Positions 25,953 to 34,541 of a stretch of 50,587 nucleotides of DNA are shown here, piece after piece (position 1 is the first letter of the stretch; each line of letters opens with the position of its first letter). The notes beneath the pieces were generated by a model, which made no database searches, was not told the DNA's origin, and saw only the letters and a program-made list of their open reading frames with translations. The stretch is from Flavobacteriales bacterium (GTDB taxonomy: Bacteria; Bacteroidota; Bacteroidia; Flavobacteriales_F; PHOS-HE28), in NCBI GenBank assembly GCA_016702645.1, contig JADJDP010000032.1, positions 1 through 50,587 on the forward strand. The letters run 5' to 3'. A program made the position numbers and the translations under genes.

Positions 25953-26507
25953 ATGCGGAAGCAGGTCTTGTTCCTGGCGCTCTTCGTTCTCGGTAGCGCG
26001 GTTGCGCAACCCGCGCACATGCGTGTTGAAAGATCAACGGTCTCTTTCATCAGCGAAGCGCCGCTGGAGACCATTGAGGCGGCCACCGTGAAGACTGTTG
26101 GCCTGTTGGATGCTGCGGCGCGCACGTTCGCCGTGCAGATCCCCATCGCAACCCTTGAAGGGTTCACCTCCCCCTTGCAGCGGGAGCACTTCAACGAGAA
26201 CTACCTCGTTTCCCGCACCTGGCCGAACGCCACGTTCCAAGGACGCATCATCGAAACGGTGGACCTTACCAAGCTCGGTTCGTATGACGTCCGCGCCAAG
26301 GGCATGCTCAGCATTCGAGGGGAGGCAAAGGAGCGCATCATTCCCTGCCGTGTTGTGGTGCATCCGTTGGGCGTGGAAGTCACATCCTCCTTCGAGGTGG
26401 TGCTCGAAGACCATGGCATACGCATACCACGCGTTGTTCAGCAGAAGATCGCGGCCACGGTACGGTTGGAGGTGGACCTGCATTTCGTAACCGGCCCTGC
26501 ACGTTGA
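25953..26507 (+). CDS. YceI family exported lipid-binding-like protein
   Basis: This 184-residue protein has a signal peptide (VLFLALFVLGSAVAQ). YceI features are the opening strand with VSFISEAPLETIEA, the HFNENYLVSRTWPNATFQG segment and MLSIRGEAKERIIP. YceI proteins are periplasmic lipocalin-like barrels that bind isoprenoid or other lipophilic molecules. The stop shares a base with the ATG of the following sensor kinase (TGATG), so the two are co-translated and this protein may influence signalling. A second YceI gene is at 31953. Confidence 0.88.
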   Translation: MRKQVLFLALFVLGSAVAQPAHMRVERSTVSFISEAPLETIEAATVKTVGLLDAAARTFAVQIPIATLEGFTSPLQREHFNENYLVSRTWPNATFQGRIIETVDLTKLGSYDVRAKGMLSIRGEAKERIIPCRVVVHPLGVEVTSSFEVVLEDHGIRIPRVVQQKIAATVRLEVDLHFVTGPAR

Positions 26508-29314
26508 TGCGCTTCATCGCCTCGCTCTTTTTCGGCGCGGTGTCGCTCGCGTGTCTGGCCCAGTTCCCGTTGGTGCGTTCCCTCGAGGTGCGCTATGGCC
26601 AGCGCCGCCCGGCCATCGATCGGGTGGTGCAGGACGAACACGGACTGATGTGCGTGGCGAGCGATGCCGGTCTTCTGCGTACGGATGGAGAACGGGTGGA
26701 AGTGATCCTTCCCACCGAGCAGGACCGGATCGTAGCGCTAGCTGCTGCCACGCGCGGAGTGATCGCGATGACAACGAGCGGCATCCTCTTGCGCTGCGAT
26801 CGTGGTCGCTGCGACACGTTGATGCACATCCCGGCCCTTGGCGATGGTCTTGTGCGTTCGATGGTGAGCGATGCGGGCGGTACCATCTGGATCGCCACCT
26901 ACGGCAAAGGCCTCGCTCGTGTTGGCGGTGGGAAGATCAGTTACATGAACGCTGCCGGTGGATTGCCTGATGATCATGTCAACGACCTGGCGCTGCTCCC
27001 CGATGGACGTGTGGTGGTCGCCACCGACCAGGGTCTCGCCATTTGCAAGGGCGATCGTGTGGAACGGATCCTGGGTGATGCACAAGGTGCACCGGACAAC
27101 CTCACGTTGAGCGTTGATGTGGCGGACGATGGCAGCGTGTGGGCGGGTACCGACCGCAATGGCGTGTTCCAGTGGAGGCATGATCACGATACGGCTTCCG
27201 TGGTGCTGCTGAACACGGAGTGGCATTTCGGCCCGGTGCACAGTGTGCGTGTGGTTGGTGGCATGGTGTGGGCGGGTACCGAAGCAGTGGGTCCCATCGC
27301 CATCGACCGTGATCTGAAGCAGGGTACCTATCGATCGCAGGAGGCGGCCGCAAAACCGGTGCGCGACCTGTTGTTGGACCGCGATGGGGCCATTTGGTGG
27401 TGTGATGGAACGGAACTGCTGCATCGCGCCGATCCAGCGATCCTCATCGTGCCCGAGCACGAGGGCCTCGACCTGAAGCACATCACGGCTCTGTGCGCCG
27501 ACTATCGGGATCGTATCTGGTTCGCAACCCCCGATGGTCTTTTCCAACATGTGGCTTGGTTCAGTGAGGAGCGCACCGTTACACGGGTACCGTTACCGCT
27601 CGACCGACGCAATCCCATCGTTTCGCTTGCAGCGGACAAGGATGGAACGGTGTGGGCAGCCACCCTCGGCGGGGGTGTCATTGCCATGTTGGACAACGGG
27701 CCTGTGTTCCGGTACACCACGCGCGACGGCCTGTCCAATAACAACGTGCTCGCTGCTCGACGGGGTGCCAAGGGCATGTGGTTCGCCACGCTCGAGGGGC
27801 TTTCCCGGTTCGATGGGAACCGGTTCCATCCGGTGGCGCTCGAAGCAGGCTTCACATTCGATGTGGCCGAGTTGGACAACGTGGCGTACGTGGCCACCGA
27901 TGGCCATGGCGTGGTTCGTGTGGACCGCGCGGGCGTGACCACCGCCGCGCTGGAGGGCCGCAGTTGCTACATGCTCACAGCCGATGCACAAGGGGCGTTG
28001 TGGACCGCCGGACCCGGCACGGGGTTCTGCCGCGTGGTACCACAACTGGCCGAGCCCATCGGAGCGGGTCGGCCACCGTTCGATGGTGATGTGTTCGCGC
28101 TTTGTGCCTATCAGGACCGCCTCATCGTGTTCGGTAGTACGGGTGTCACCGCCCTGCACCCGGCCACCGGGGAGCTGAGCGACGTCACTGCCGCGTTAGG
28201 TCTGGAAGGGATCACTGCGGAACTGAACGTGGCCACCACGGATCGATCGGGTGCGTTGTGGTTGGGTTGCAGCAAGGGCTTGGTGCGCCTTCGCCCCACG
28301 GAGGGGCATTTCGATCGCCACATCCCCGTCTCGTTCCTGAGTGTGCTCATGGGCACCGAGGCCGTGGAACCGGATAGCGCGATCGACGTCGCGTACGATC
28401 GCAACACGTTCACCGTGCGCTTCACTGGGCTGCACTACGTGGATCCCAGTGCGGTGCGGTTCGAGTACCGGCTCGTGGGCCAGGGGGAGAAGGCCGTGGG
28501 CACGCGCGATCGCGAACTCACCTTCGCCGGGCTGCGCGCCGGTTCTTACACCTTCAGGATCCGCGCCTTCGCGGGCGATGATCCGGGTGATGCACCCTGG
28601 AAGGAGATCCACTTCACCATCTCACCACCGTGGTGGCGCACGCCTTGGGCTTTCCTCGGAGGGGCACTGGCGGTGACCGCCATCGTGTTCCTCTTCGTAC
28701 GCTCCAGAGAGCGGCGGTTGCGCTATCGGGAGCGCATGGAGCAGGAGAAGGTGCGCTTCCAACTGGATGCCTTGCGCAGCAAGGTCGACCCGCATTTCCT
28801 GTTCAATAGTTTCACCGCGTTGGTGGAATTGATCGAAACCGATCCCAAGGTGGCCGTGGACCACGTGGACCAGTTGAGCATCTTCTTCCGCAACATCCTG
28901 CTGGTGCGCGATCGTGAACGCATCACCGTGCAGGAGGAAGTGCGGCTGTTGGAGAACTACTTCGATCTGGAACAACGACGCTTCGGCGCAGCCATCGCGT
29001 TGGACCTGCAATTGGACGAAAAGACCATGGAGCGCGGGATCGTCCCGCTCACTTTGCAGTTGCTCGTGGAGAACGCACTGAAGCACAACGTGATCAACGG
29101 TGGCGCTGTCTTTCGCGTTACCGTGCGTGGCGATGGGTCGTGCATCATCGTCACCAATGAGATCCGCCCGCGCCTCTCGCCACCGAGGTCCACGGGCTTC
29201 GGCCTGCACAGCATCGTGGCGCGCTATGCCGCGCTCACCGAACGCCCCGTTATGGTCGAGCGTTCGGAGGTGTCGTTCACTGTTCGTATCCCGCTTATCG
29301 ACGTAGGACCATGA
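26507..29314 (+). CDS. LytS-type sensor histidine kinase with Reg_prop beta-propeller and Y_Y_Y domain
   Basis: This is a membrane sensor of 935 residues from the ATG at 26507 (a TTG one codon earlier is possible). After a signal segment, residues of about 25-640 contain repeated WxA/WVG-type propeller blades (IWIATYGKGLARV, VWAGTDRNGVF, VWAATLGGGVIAM), typical of two-component-regulator propellers. A Y_Y_Y domain (FEYRLVGQGEKAVG) follows, then one membrane helix near 709-728 and a LytS family kinase core with phosphoacceptor histidine in DPHFLFNS, N box LLVENALKHN and G box STGFGLHS. It senses an unknown periplasmic ligand, possibly a glycan as in related Bacteroidota sensors. Its 3' end overlaps the response regulator (ATGA). 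Confidence 0.92.
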   Translation: MRFIASLFFGAVSLACLAQFPLVRSLEVRYGQRRPAIDRVVQDEHGLMCVASDAGLLRTDGERVEVILPTEQDRIVALAAATRGVIAMTTSGILLRCDRGRCDTLMHIPALGDGLVRSMVSDAGGTIWIATYGKGLARVGGGKISYMNAAGGLPDDHVNDLALLPDGRVVVATDQGLAICKGDRVERILGDAQGAPDNLTLSVDVADDGSVWAGTDRNGVFQWRHDHDTASVVLLNTEWHFGPVHSVRVVGGMVWAGTEAVGPIAIDRDLKQGTYRSQEAAAKPVRDLLLDRDGAIWWCDGTELLHRADPAILIVPEHEGLDLKHITALCADYRDRIWFATPDGLFQHVAWFSEERTVTRVPLPLDRRNPIVSLAADKDGTVWAATLGGGVIAMLDNGPVFRYTTRDGLSNNNVLAARRGAKGMWFATLEGLSRFDGNRFHPVALEAGFTFDVAELDNVAYVATDGHGVVRVDRAGVTTAALEGRSCYMLTADAQGALWTAGPGTGFCRVVPQLAEPIGAGRPPFDGDVFALCAYQDRLIVFGSTGVTALHPATGELSDVTAALGLEGITAELNVATTDRSGALWLGCSKGLVRLRPTEGHFDRHIPVSFLSVLMGTEAVEPDSAIDVAYDRNTFTVRFTGLHYVDPSAVRFEYRLVGQGEKAVGTRDRELTFAGLRAGSYTFRIRAFAGDDPGDAPWKEIHFTISPPWWRTPWAFLGGALAVTAIVFLFVRSRERRLRYRERMEQEKVRFQLDALRSKVDPHFLFNSFTALVELIETDPKVAVDHVDQLSIFFRNILLVRDRERITVQEEVRLLENYFDLEQRRFGAAIALDLQLDEKTMERGIVPLTLQLLVENALKHNVINGGAVFRVTVRGDGSCIIVTNEIRPRLSPPRSTGFGLHSIVARYAALTERPVMVERSEVSFTVRIPLIDVGP

Positions 29315-30063
29315 AGATCGTGATCATCGAGGATGAGGACGCCGCCGTCAAACGGTTGCGCAAGATGCTCGCCGCACTTGGCGGCGATATCGAAGTGGTG
29401 GCCGACATCCCCAGCGTTGCGGGGGCGGTGCAATGGTTCCAGGAGAACCCCGCACCGGACCTTGCGCTCTTCGATGTGCAACTGGCCGATGGTGACAGCT
29501 TCGCCATCTTCTCGAAGGTGCAGGTGGGTTGTCCGGTCGTGTTCACCACGGCGTATGATGAGCATGCGCTCAAGGCGTTCCGGGTGCATGCGCTCGATTA
29601 CCTGCTGAAGCCGGTGAACGCAGCGGACCTTGCCGGCGCGATCGAGCGTGTGCGCAACACGGGCGTGGTGCGCGACCACGCACCCATTGCGCAAGAGCCT
29701 GCGCAGGAGGGGGCCACGGCTCCGATCAAGCGCTTCCTCATCCGCTATGGGGAGCGTTTCAAGGTGGTGGAATCCGATGAGATCGCCTACATCCATTCGT
29801 TGATGAAGAACACCTTCCTGCGCACCAAGGAGGGGCGCGACCTGCCGCTGGAAGAAAGCCTGGACAAATTGGAACGACAGCTCGATCCGGAGAAGTTCAT
29901 CCGACTGAACCGACAGCTGATCGTCCATATGCAAAGCATCAAGGAACTCACCGCCTACAGCAAGAGCCGCGTGAAGGTGATCCTCGTTCCTCCCTACGGT
30001 GAGGATGCCGTGGTGAGCAGCGAACGGTCAGCGGAATTCAAGCGCTGGCTCGCCGGTCGGTAG
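29311..30063 (+). CDS. LytTR-family response regulator
   Basis: This is a 250-residue protein. The receiver domain has acidic IEDEDAA, phosphoacceptor D55 in LALFDVQLADG, TTAYDEHALKAF and LLKPV. The C-terminal LytTR DNA-binding domain includes RFLIRYGERFKVV, IAYIHSLMKNTFLRT, FIRLNRQLIVHMQSI and VKVILVPPYGEDAVVSSERS. It is the cognate partner of the overlapping LytS-type kinase and probably controls nearby genes. Confidence 0.93.
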   Translation: MKIVIIEDEDAAVKRLRKMLAALGGDIEVVADIPSVAGAVQWFQENPAPDLALFDVQLADGDSFAIFSKVQVGCPVVFTTAYDEHALKAFRVHALDYLLKPVNAADLAGAIERVRNTGVVRDHAPIAQEPAQEGATAPIKRFLIRYGERFKVVESDEIAYIHSLMKNTFLRTKEGRDLPLEESLDKLERQLDPEKFIRLNRQLIVHMQSIKELTAYSKSRVKVILVPPYGEDAVVSSERSAEFKRWLAGR

Positions 30064-30136
30064 CCGGGATCACCGGTTCGTCGTTCCGGCTGCCCGTTTC
30101 GGCGACCTCGCTGGTGCGTCCATGTTGTTGCCCGCC

Positions 30137-30144
30137 CACTTTCG
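30137..30144 (+). promoter_or_regulatory. -7 promoter-like element CACTTTCG
   Basis: CACTTTCG lies 16 bases before the ATG of the 68-residue ORF at 30161. It differs by one base from the TACTTTCG element used elsewhere in the window. It could serve the whole cytochrome/YceI/DUF5777 cluster. Confidence 0.3.
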
Positions 30145-30160
30145 GTGCAACAAATCGCCC

Positions 30161-30367
30161 ATGGACCCCCTACCTGCCTTGGAAACGCGTGACCTGGACA
30201 TGCTGCTGGCCTTGCCTTCCGAGGAGTTGCTCGGTAGCATCATGCGGCTCAACAACGGGGCGCGCTATCATGGTCGCCTCAACGCCATCGAACTGGTGAC
30301 GCGCTTGCTGGAGATGCGGCAGCGATCGATCCAGGGCATTACCGCTGATGCTTCCCTGCACAGTTGA
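30161..30367 (+). CDS. Small hypothetical protein (68 residues)
   Basis: The ATG at 30161 opens a 68-residue frame: MDPLPALETRDLDMLLAL ... NNGARYHGRLNAIELVTRLL. It is soluble and predominantly helical, with no signal peptide. It has the base use of its neighbours, a promoter-like element 16 bases upstream, and ends 14 bases before the first cytochrome-like gene. I do not recognise the family. An upstream in-frame ATG at 30122 is less likely because it precedes the promoter-like site. Confidence 0.55.
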   Translation: MDPLPALETRDLDMLLALPSEELLGSIMRLNNGARYHGRLNAIELVTRLLEMRQRSIQGITADASLHS

Positions 30368-30381
30368 ACGGGTCAACCGCG

Positions 30382-31110
30382 ATGCGCACCATGAAGAACA
30401 GGTCGTTCCTGACCGCAGTGACCTCCTCGCTCGCGCTGCTCCTGCTCGTGCAAGGCTGCAAGCACGAGCCCCCGGAAGCGCCCCTGGATCCGGGGATCGG
30501 TGGTGGAGATGATCCGTGGGTGGAGGAGCCAACGCCCTGTGACCCCAACACGATCTACTTCCAGCAACAGGTGCTTCCCATCCTCATCAGCAATTGCGCT
30601 GTCCCAGGGTGCCATAACACGGCCGCGAATGACAACGATGAGATCCAGATAACAAGCTACGAGACGCTCATGGGCAGCGGAATTGTCCAGGACGGCGACT
30701 TATGGGAAGCGGTCAACGACAACGATCCGGACAAGATCATGCCACGCCCTCCCCAAAGCCCGCTTACGGCTGAGCAGATCGCGCTCATCGCCCAATGGAT
30801 CCAGCAGGGCGCGCAGAACAACAGTTGCGAGTCGGCGGTGTGCGACACGCTCAACGTGACCTATGCAGGGACCATCCGACCGATGGTGCAACAGCGTTGC
30901 CAGGGCTGCCACAGCGGGGCAACACCACAAGGCGGGCTCGACTTCAGCACATGGGGCAACCTCAACTTGGTGGCCACGGACGGGCGGCTCGCGGGTGCCA
31001 TACAACACCAAGCTACCTTCACCGCCATGCCGCCCAGCGGTCCCATGCTCAGTGATTGCCGCATCGCGCAGTTCCTGGAATGGATCGATCAAGGAGCGCC
31101 GAACAACTGA
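30382..31110 (+). CDS. Cytochrome c-like lipoprotein with CX4CH and CXXCH sites
   Basis: This is a 242-residue protein from MRTMKNRS. A hydrophobic signal ends in LLLLVQGC, suggesting a lipidated cysteine. Two repeats follow, each like the planctomycete-type c domains fused to surface proteins. The first has NCAVPGCH, where heme cysteines are four residues apart (CX4CH); the second has CQGCH, a normal CXXCH. Each is followed by MP(R/P)P-type segments (IMPRPPQSPL, AMPPSGPML) that could give the axial methionine, and by IxQWIQQGAQNN or FLEWIDQGAPNN. It is probably an outer-membrane or periplasmic electron carrier. The CX4CH site would be unusual if it binds heme. Confidence 0.78.
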   Translation: MRTMKNRSFLTAVTSSLALLLLVQGCKHEPPEAPLDPGIGGGDDPWVEEPTPCDPNTIYFQQQVLPILISNCAVPGCHNTAANDNDEIQITSYETLMGSGIVQDGDLWEAVNDNDPDKIMPRPPQSPLTAEQIALIAQWIQQGAQNNSCESAVCDTLNVTYAGTIRPMVQQRCQGCHSGATPQGGLDFSTWGNLNLVATDGRLAGAIQHQATFTAMPPSGPMLSDCRIAQFLEWIDQGAPNN

Positions 31111-31115
31111 GCCGT

Positions 31116-31487
31116 ATGCGCAACGCTACCGTAGCCACCATCATCGCCGTGCTCCTGCTTTCAGCTTCACCCGGTTGCTATTATGACAACGAGGAGGAAC
31201 TGTACCCCAACACGTTCTGCGATACCGTGAACACGTCCTATTCCGCGGCGATCTCCGCGATCATCGAGAGCAATTGCGCCACACCTGGATGTCACGTGGC
31301 GGGAGGTACCGGTACGGGCAACTTCACGGTCTTCAGCGAGCTGAGCGAACAGGTGAGCAACGGTCGCCTGCTCCCGTCCATACGGCGCGAGGCGAGTTCG
31401 ATACCGATGCCACCGGGTGGCACGCTCCGCGCCTGCGAGATCCGGCAACTGGAACTGTGGGTGGCCGCAGGCGCACAGAACAACTGA
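31116..31487 (+). CDS. Short cytochrome c-like lipoprotein with CX4CH site
   Basis: This is a 123-residue protein starting 5 bases after the previous gene. A signal segment (VATIIAVLLLSASPGC) points to a lipoprotein with a non-standard lipobox. It carries one cytochrome-like unit: SNCATPGCH (CX4CH), then IPMPPGGTLRACEI and LELWVAAGAQNN, closely matching the repeat of the preceding protein. It probably arose by duplication of that domain and acts with it. Confidence 0.78.
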   Translation: MRNATVATIIAVLLLSASPGCYYDNEEELYPNTFCDTVNTSYSAAISAIIESNCATPGCHVAGGTGTGNFTVFSELSEQVSNGRLLPSIRREASSIPMPPGGTLRACEIRQLELWVAAGAQNN

Positions 31488-31491
31488 CGCC

Positions 31492-31917
31492 ATGACGAAG
31501 AAGACGCTGATCATCGTGAGCGCGTTGACGGTTACCGCTGTTGGTGCCAGCATTGCCATGAGCGAGTACGGTCGCAAACCGGAAACGGCGCTTGAGAAGA
31601 CGGAAGTCGCTTCCATCACCGCCACGGACCTGCTCGCCGCCTTCGTGGCGGATGAGACGGCGGCCAACGCGAAATATGTTGGCCAACAGGAACAGGCCAT
31701 CCGTGTCACCGGTACCATTCGTTCCGTGGGGCCCGAGAGCGGCGGCCTGGTGAACGTGATCCTGGAAACCAACGACGCCATGGCCGGCATTGTGTGTGAA
31801 TTCGCCAAGGCCGATGTGCCTGCCTCGTGGAAGCCCGGTGACCATGTGACCCTCAAGGGCATTTGCACCGGCTACCTGATCGATGTGATACTGAACCGTT
31901 GCGGCTCAGTGGAATGA
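31492..31917 (+). CDS. Exported OB-fold (tRNA_anti-like) protein
   Basis: This 141-residue protein starts 4 bases after the previous gene. The N-terminal membrane/signal segment is LIIVSALTVTAVGASIAM. The rest matches the tRNA_anti-like OB-fold family: ITATDLLAAFVADETAANAKYVGQ is followed by the IRVTGTIRSVG strand, VICEF-type strand (GIVCEFAKA), and the end VTLKGICTGYLIDVILNRCGS. Despite the family name, these exported forms are not known to act on tRNA. Its place between the cytochromes and YceI suggests a shared periplasmic role. Confidence 0.8.
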   Translation: MTKKTLIIVSALTVTAVGASIAMSEYGRKPETALEKTEVASITATDLLAAFVADETAANAKYVGQQEQAIRVTGTIRSVGPESGGLVNVILETNDAMAGIVCEFAKADVPASWKPGDHVTLKGICTGYLIDVILNRCGSVE

Positions 31918-31952
31918 TCCTTGCCTGCACACCCGAACAATAGAACCCATCC

Positions 31953-32507
31953 ATGAACACCTCCAAGAACCTGCTCCTTTCGCTTGCCCTGTTGCCCCTG
32001 GCCACCGTTGCGCAAGAACGTTACATGACACGCACGGGCCACGTCGCCTTCCATTCGGAAACCCCCATCGAGAACATCCACGCCGACAACCGCAAGGTGA
32101 GCAGCGTGTGGGACGTAACGACCGGGGCCGTCGAGTTCGCCGTGCTCATCAAGGCGTTCGAGTTCGAGAAGGCGCTCATGCAGGAGCACTTCAACGAGAA
32201 CTACATGGAGAGCAACACCTTCCCGAAGGCCACCTTCAAGGGGAAGGTGACCGGCATCACCGCCGAGCAGGTGAAGAAAGCAGGCACCTATGATGTGATC
32301 GTGGAGGGTGAACTGACGATGCACGGTGTGGCGCGCCCCATGAAGGGCAAGGGCAGCGTGGTCGTGGATGCGGCCGGCTTGGTGAAAGCTGGCAGCGAGT
32401 TCACCGTGAAGCCCGAGGACCACGGCATTGCCATTCCCGGCGTGGTGCGCAAGAACATCGCGGAGCAGATCCAGGTGATCGTACGCATGGACTACCAGAA
32501 GATGTAA
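31953..32507 (+). CDS. YceI family exported protein (second copy)
   Basis: This 184-residue protein has a signal peptide (LLLSLALLPLATVAQ). It shares the YceI layout and the HFNENYMESNTFPKATFKG segment with the copy at 25953 but is clearly diverged from it. A barrel-shaped binding cavity for a lipophilic molecule is expected from the family. It lies 35 bases after the OB-fold gene and 25 bases before the DUF5777 barrel. In this setting it may carry a quinone- or isoprenoid-like compound for the cytochromes; that is inference. Confidence 0.9.
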   Translation: MNTSKNLLLSLALLPLATVAQERYMTRTGHVAFHSETPIENIHADNRKVSSVWDVTTGAVEFAVLIKAFEFEKALMQEHFNENYMESNTFPKATFKGKVTGITAEQVKKAGTYDVIVEGELTMHGVARPMKGKGSVVVDAAGLVKAGSEFTVKPEDHGIAIPGVVRKNIAEQIQVIVRMDYQKM

Positions 32508-32532
32508 GCAGAACGCTCGCGATATTCACCAC

Positions 32533-33477
32533 ATGATCCGGAACCTTCTTTTCGCCGCGTGTTGTGCCACCGGCCTGCTACCTGCGTTGGCACAGGACGA
32601 CCTCTTGCAATTGCTGGGGGAGGAGGAGACCGGTCCGGTGTTCACCAACGCTTCCTTCAAGACCACGCGGGTCATCAACGGGCATAGCCTGGAGAACACG
32701 GCGCACGGCGTGCTCGACTTCCGCATCAACCACCGCTTCGGTACGTTGGACATCGGGGTGGAGAACTTCTTCGGCCTCGATCAATCGGAGGTACGGATCG
32801 GTTTCGACTATGGTATCACGGACCGGTTGATGGTCGGCATCGGCCGGAGTGGTTACCAGAAGACCGTGGACGGTTTCGCGAAGTACAAGTTCCTGCGCCA
32901 GTGCGACAGCGGGTGCGGCATGCCGCTCACCGCTGCCTTGGTCGCATCGTCATCGGTGAACACCATGACGGCACAGGAAGTCCCGTGGTACGGCACGGAC
33001 CGTCAGGACTACTTCACCCATCGCCTTGGCTACTCGGTGCAACTGGTGCTCGGTCGCAAGTTCACCGAGAAGTTCACCTTGCAGGTGACCCCTGGCCTGG
33101 TGCACCGCAACCTGGTGCAGTATGCCGAGGAGAAGAACGATGTGTACAACATCGGCTTCGCGGGCCGCATCAAGTTGAGCAAGCGCGTGGCCCTCAACGC
33201 GGAGTACTTCTACGTGCTGCCCAACCAACTGCGTGAAGCGACAACTGCGGAACTCGCCATTGACGAGAATGCCGGGTTCAAGGATTCGTTCTCCATCGGT
33301 TTCGATATCGAGACCGGTGGCCACGTGTTCCAGTTGCACTTCACCAACAGCACCGGCATGTTCGAGCGTGCCTTCATCACCGAGACCACCAATAGCTGGG
33401 CGGATCGCCAGGTGCACTACGGCTTCAACATCTCACGGGTCTTCACCGTCCACGAGCCCAAGAAGCCGAAGGTTTAG
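32533..33477 (+). CDS. DUF5777 family outer-membrane beta-barrel protein
   Basis: This 314-residue protein has a signal peptide (LLFAACCATGLLPALAQ). The rest alternates polar and hydrophobic residues in strands ending in aromatic residues, typical of an outer-membrane barrel. It includes FRINHRFGTLDIGVENFFGLDQSEVRIG, split by turns, and a late strand ending YGFNISRVF. DUF5777 proteins are regularly found beside YceI and cytochrome-like genes in Bacteroidota; no function is established. Its TAG stop overlaps the TAA stop of the convergent stress-protein gene in the shared bases TTAG. Confidence 0.85.
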   Translation: MIRNLLFAACCATGLLPALAQDDLLQLLGEEETGPVFTNASFKTTRVINGHSLENTAHGVLDFRINHRFGTLDIGVENFFGLDQSEVRIGFDYGITDRLMVGIGRSGYQKTVDGFAKYKFLRQCDSGCGMPLTAALVASSSVNTMTAQEVPWYGTDRQDYFTHRLGYSVQLVLGRKFTEKFTLQVTPGLVHRNLVQYAEEKNDVYNIGFAGRIKLSKRVALNAEYFYVLPNQLREATTAELAIDENAGFKDSFSIGFDIETGGHVFQLHFTNSTGMFERAFITETTNSWADRQVHYGFNISRVFTVHEPKKPKV

Positions 33478-34301
33478 GAATGCGAGCGCTGGTGCAGCAC
33501 CAGCAGCGGCACGTGCGTGTGCATGACCATACGGGCCGAGGTGCTGCGATGGAACAGGCCATCGAAGATGCCGCGTTGGCGATGGACGATCGCGATGAGG
33601 TCCGTATCACCTTGGTCGGCCAGGGCGTTTATCGCCCCCTGCACATCATCACCATGCAGGTATTGGTGCGTGTGCGGTATGGCACCCAGCAGCACGTCGT
33701 ACGGTGAATCGTTCGCGTCCGTGTCCTCGGATGCGCCTTCGTTCAATACGCGCACGATGGTGACCTCTCCCTGCGACCACCGGGCGATGTCCAACAGTGG
33801 CTTCAAGGTGTTTTTCTCGATCGGTCCCGCATCCTCGGCCAGCAGGATACGCCGGGGGCTGGTGTAGGTGCATTCATGGGGCACTGCCAATACCGGCAGG
33901 CCGCTGTGCTTGATCACATCCGCGGTATTGCTGCCGATGAGCACCTCCTCGATCCCGGTCGCACCTTGTGTGCCCATCACCACCAAGGCGGGGGCGTTCG
34001 CGTCATCGCGGAAACGCTTCACCACGGTGGAAAGGACGCCGTGTTCGATGACCGTGGCGAGGGATGGTTTCATCCCCGCAAGCGCCTTGCTCAACTTGGT
34101 GGAGAATGCCGTCAGGCCTTCCGCGGCGATCCGCGCCAGTTGCAGATCGGTGGCAACATCCACACCCTCCATGGACATGGAAGGCGAGAGCACATGCAGG
34201 AGGGTGAACGTATGGCCCTCGTCCCCGAAGAGCCGCACCGCGTAGGTGGCGGCGTTGAGCGCGTTATCGCTCAGGTCCGTCGGGAGGAGCACATGGGCCA
34301 T
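33474..34301 (-). CDS. Tandem universal stress protein (UspA family)
   Basis: This is a 275-residue protein from MAHVLLPTDLS, a length that fits two Usp domains. The first has the LLPTDLSDNALNAATYA start and the ATP-binding-type tail MGTQGATGIEEVLIGSNTADVI. The second is more diverged (RRILLAEDAGPIEKNTL ... STSARMVMHTHVPLLVL). It is a soluble cytoplasmic protein. It follows the small membrane protein by 10 bases and is the third gene of a minus-strand operon. Confidence 0.9.
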   Translation of the reverse strand: MAHVLLPTDLSDNALNAATYAVRLFGDEGHTFTLLHVLSPSMSMEGVDVATDLQLARIAAEGLTAFSTKLSKALAGMKPSLATVIEHGVLSTVVKRFRDDANAPALVVMGTQGATGIEEVLIGSNTADVIKHSGLPVLAVPHECTYTSPRRILLAEDAGPIEKNTLKPLLDIARWSQGEVTIVRVLNEGASEDTDANDSPYDVLLGAIPHTHQYLHGDDVQGAINALADQGDTDLIAIVHRQRGIFDGLFHRSTSARMVMHTHVPLLVLHQRSHS

Positions 34302-34311
34302 GGGGCCGGGC

Positions 34312-34537
34312 TCAATGGCCGTGGGACCCCGAACCGGCGCTCGCCTTGGTGCCAGCGGAATCCACGAGCCAGTAGCCAATGAAGAACAGGGCGATCATCG
34401 CAACGAAGCTCAACAGGCCCATGATATTGTCCGCGCGGCCGTCCTCCAGGATCACCTCATCGGTATCCAGGATGGCGTACTTGAACGGGATCAGGAAGGC
34501 GAGCAAGCCACAGCACAAGGCCGATGATCTTCTTCAT
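34312..34537 (-). CDS. Small membrane protein, apparent frameshift near its start
   Basis: An ATG at 34537 begins MKKIIGL, and one base later in frame the coding sense becomes CCGLLAFLIPFKYAILDTDEVILED, followed by a membrane helix (MGLLSFVAMIALFFIGYWLV) and a Gly/Ser/His-rich tail. The two pieces join if one base near 34515 is removed. The whole would have two short membrane segments and about 74 residues. It starts 4 bases after the stop of the coiled-coil gene and ends 10 bases before the universal stress gene. The function is unknown. Confidence 0.6.
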
Positions 34538-34541
34538 GGTG

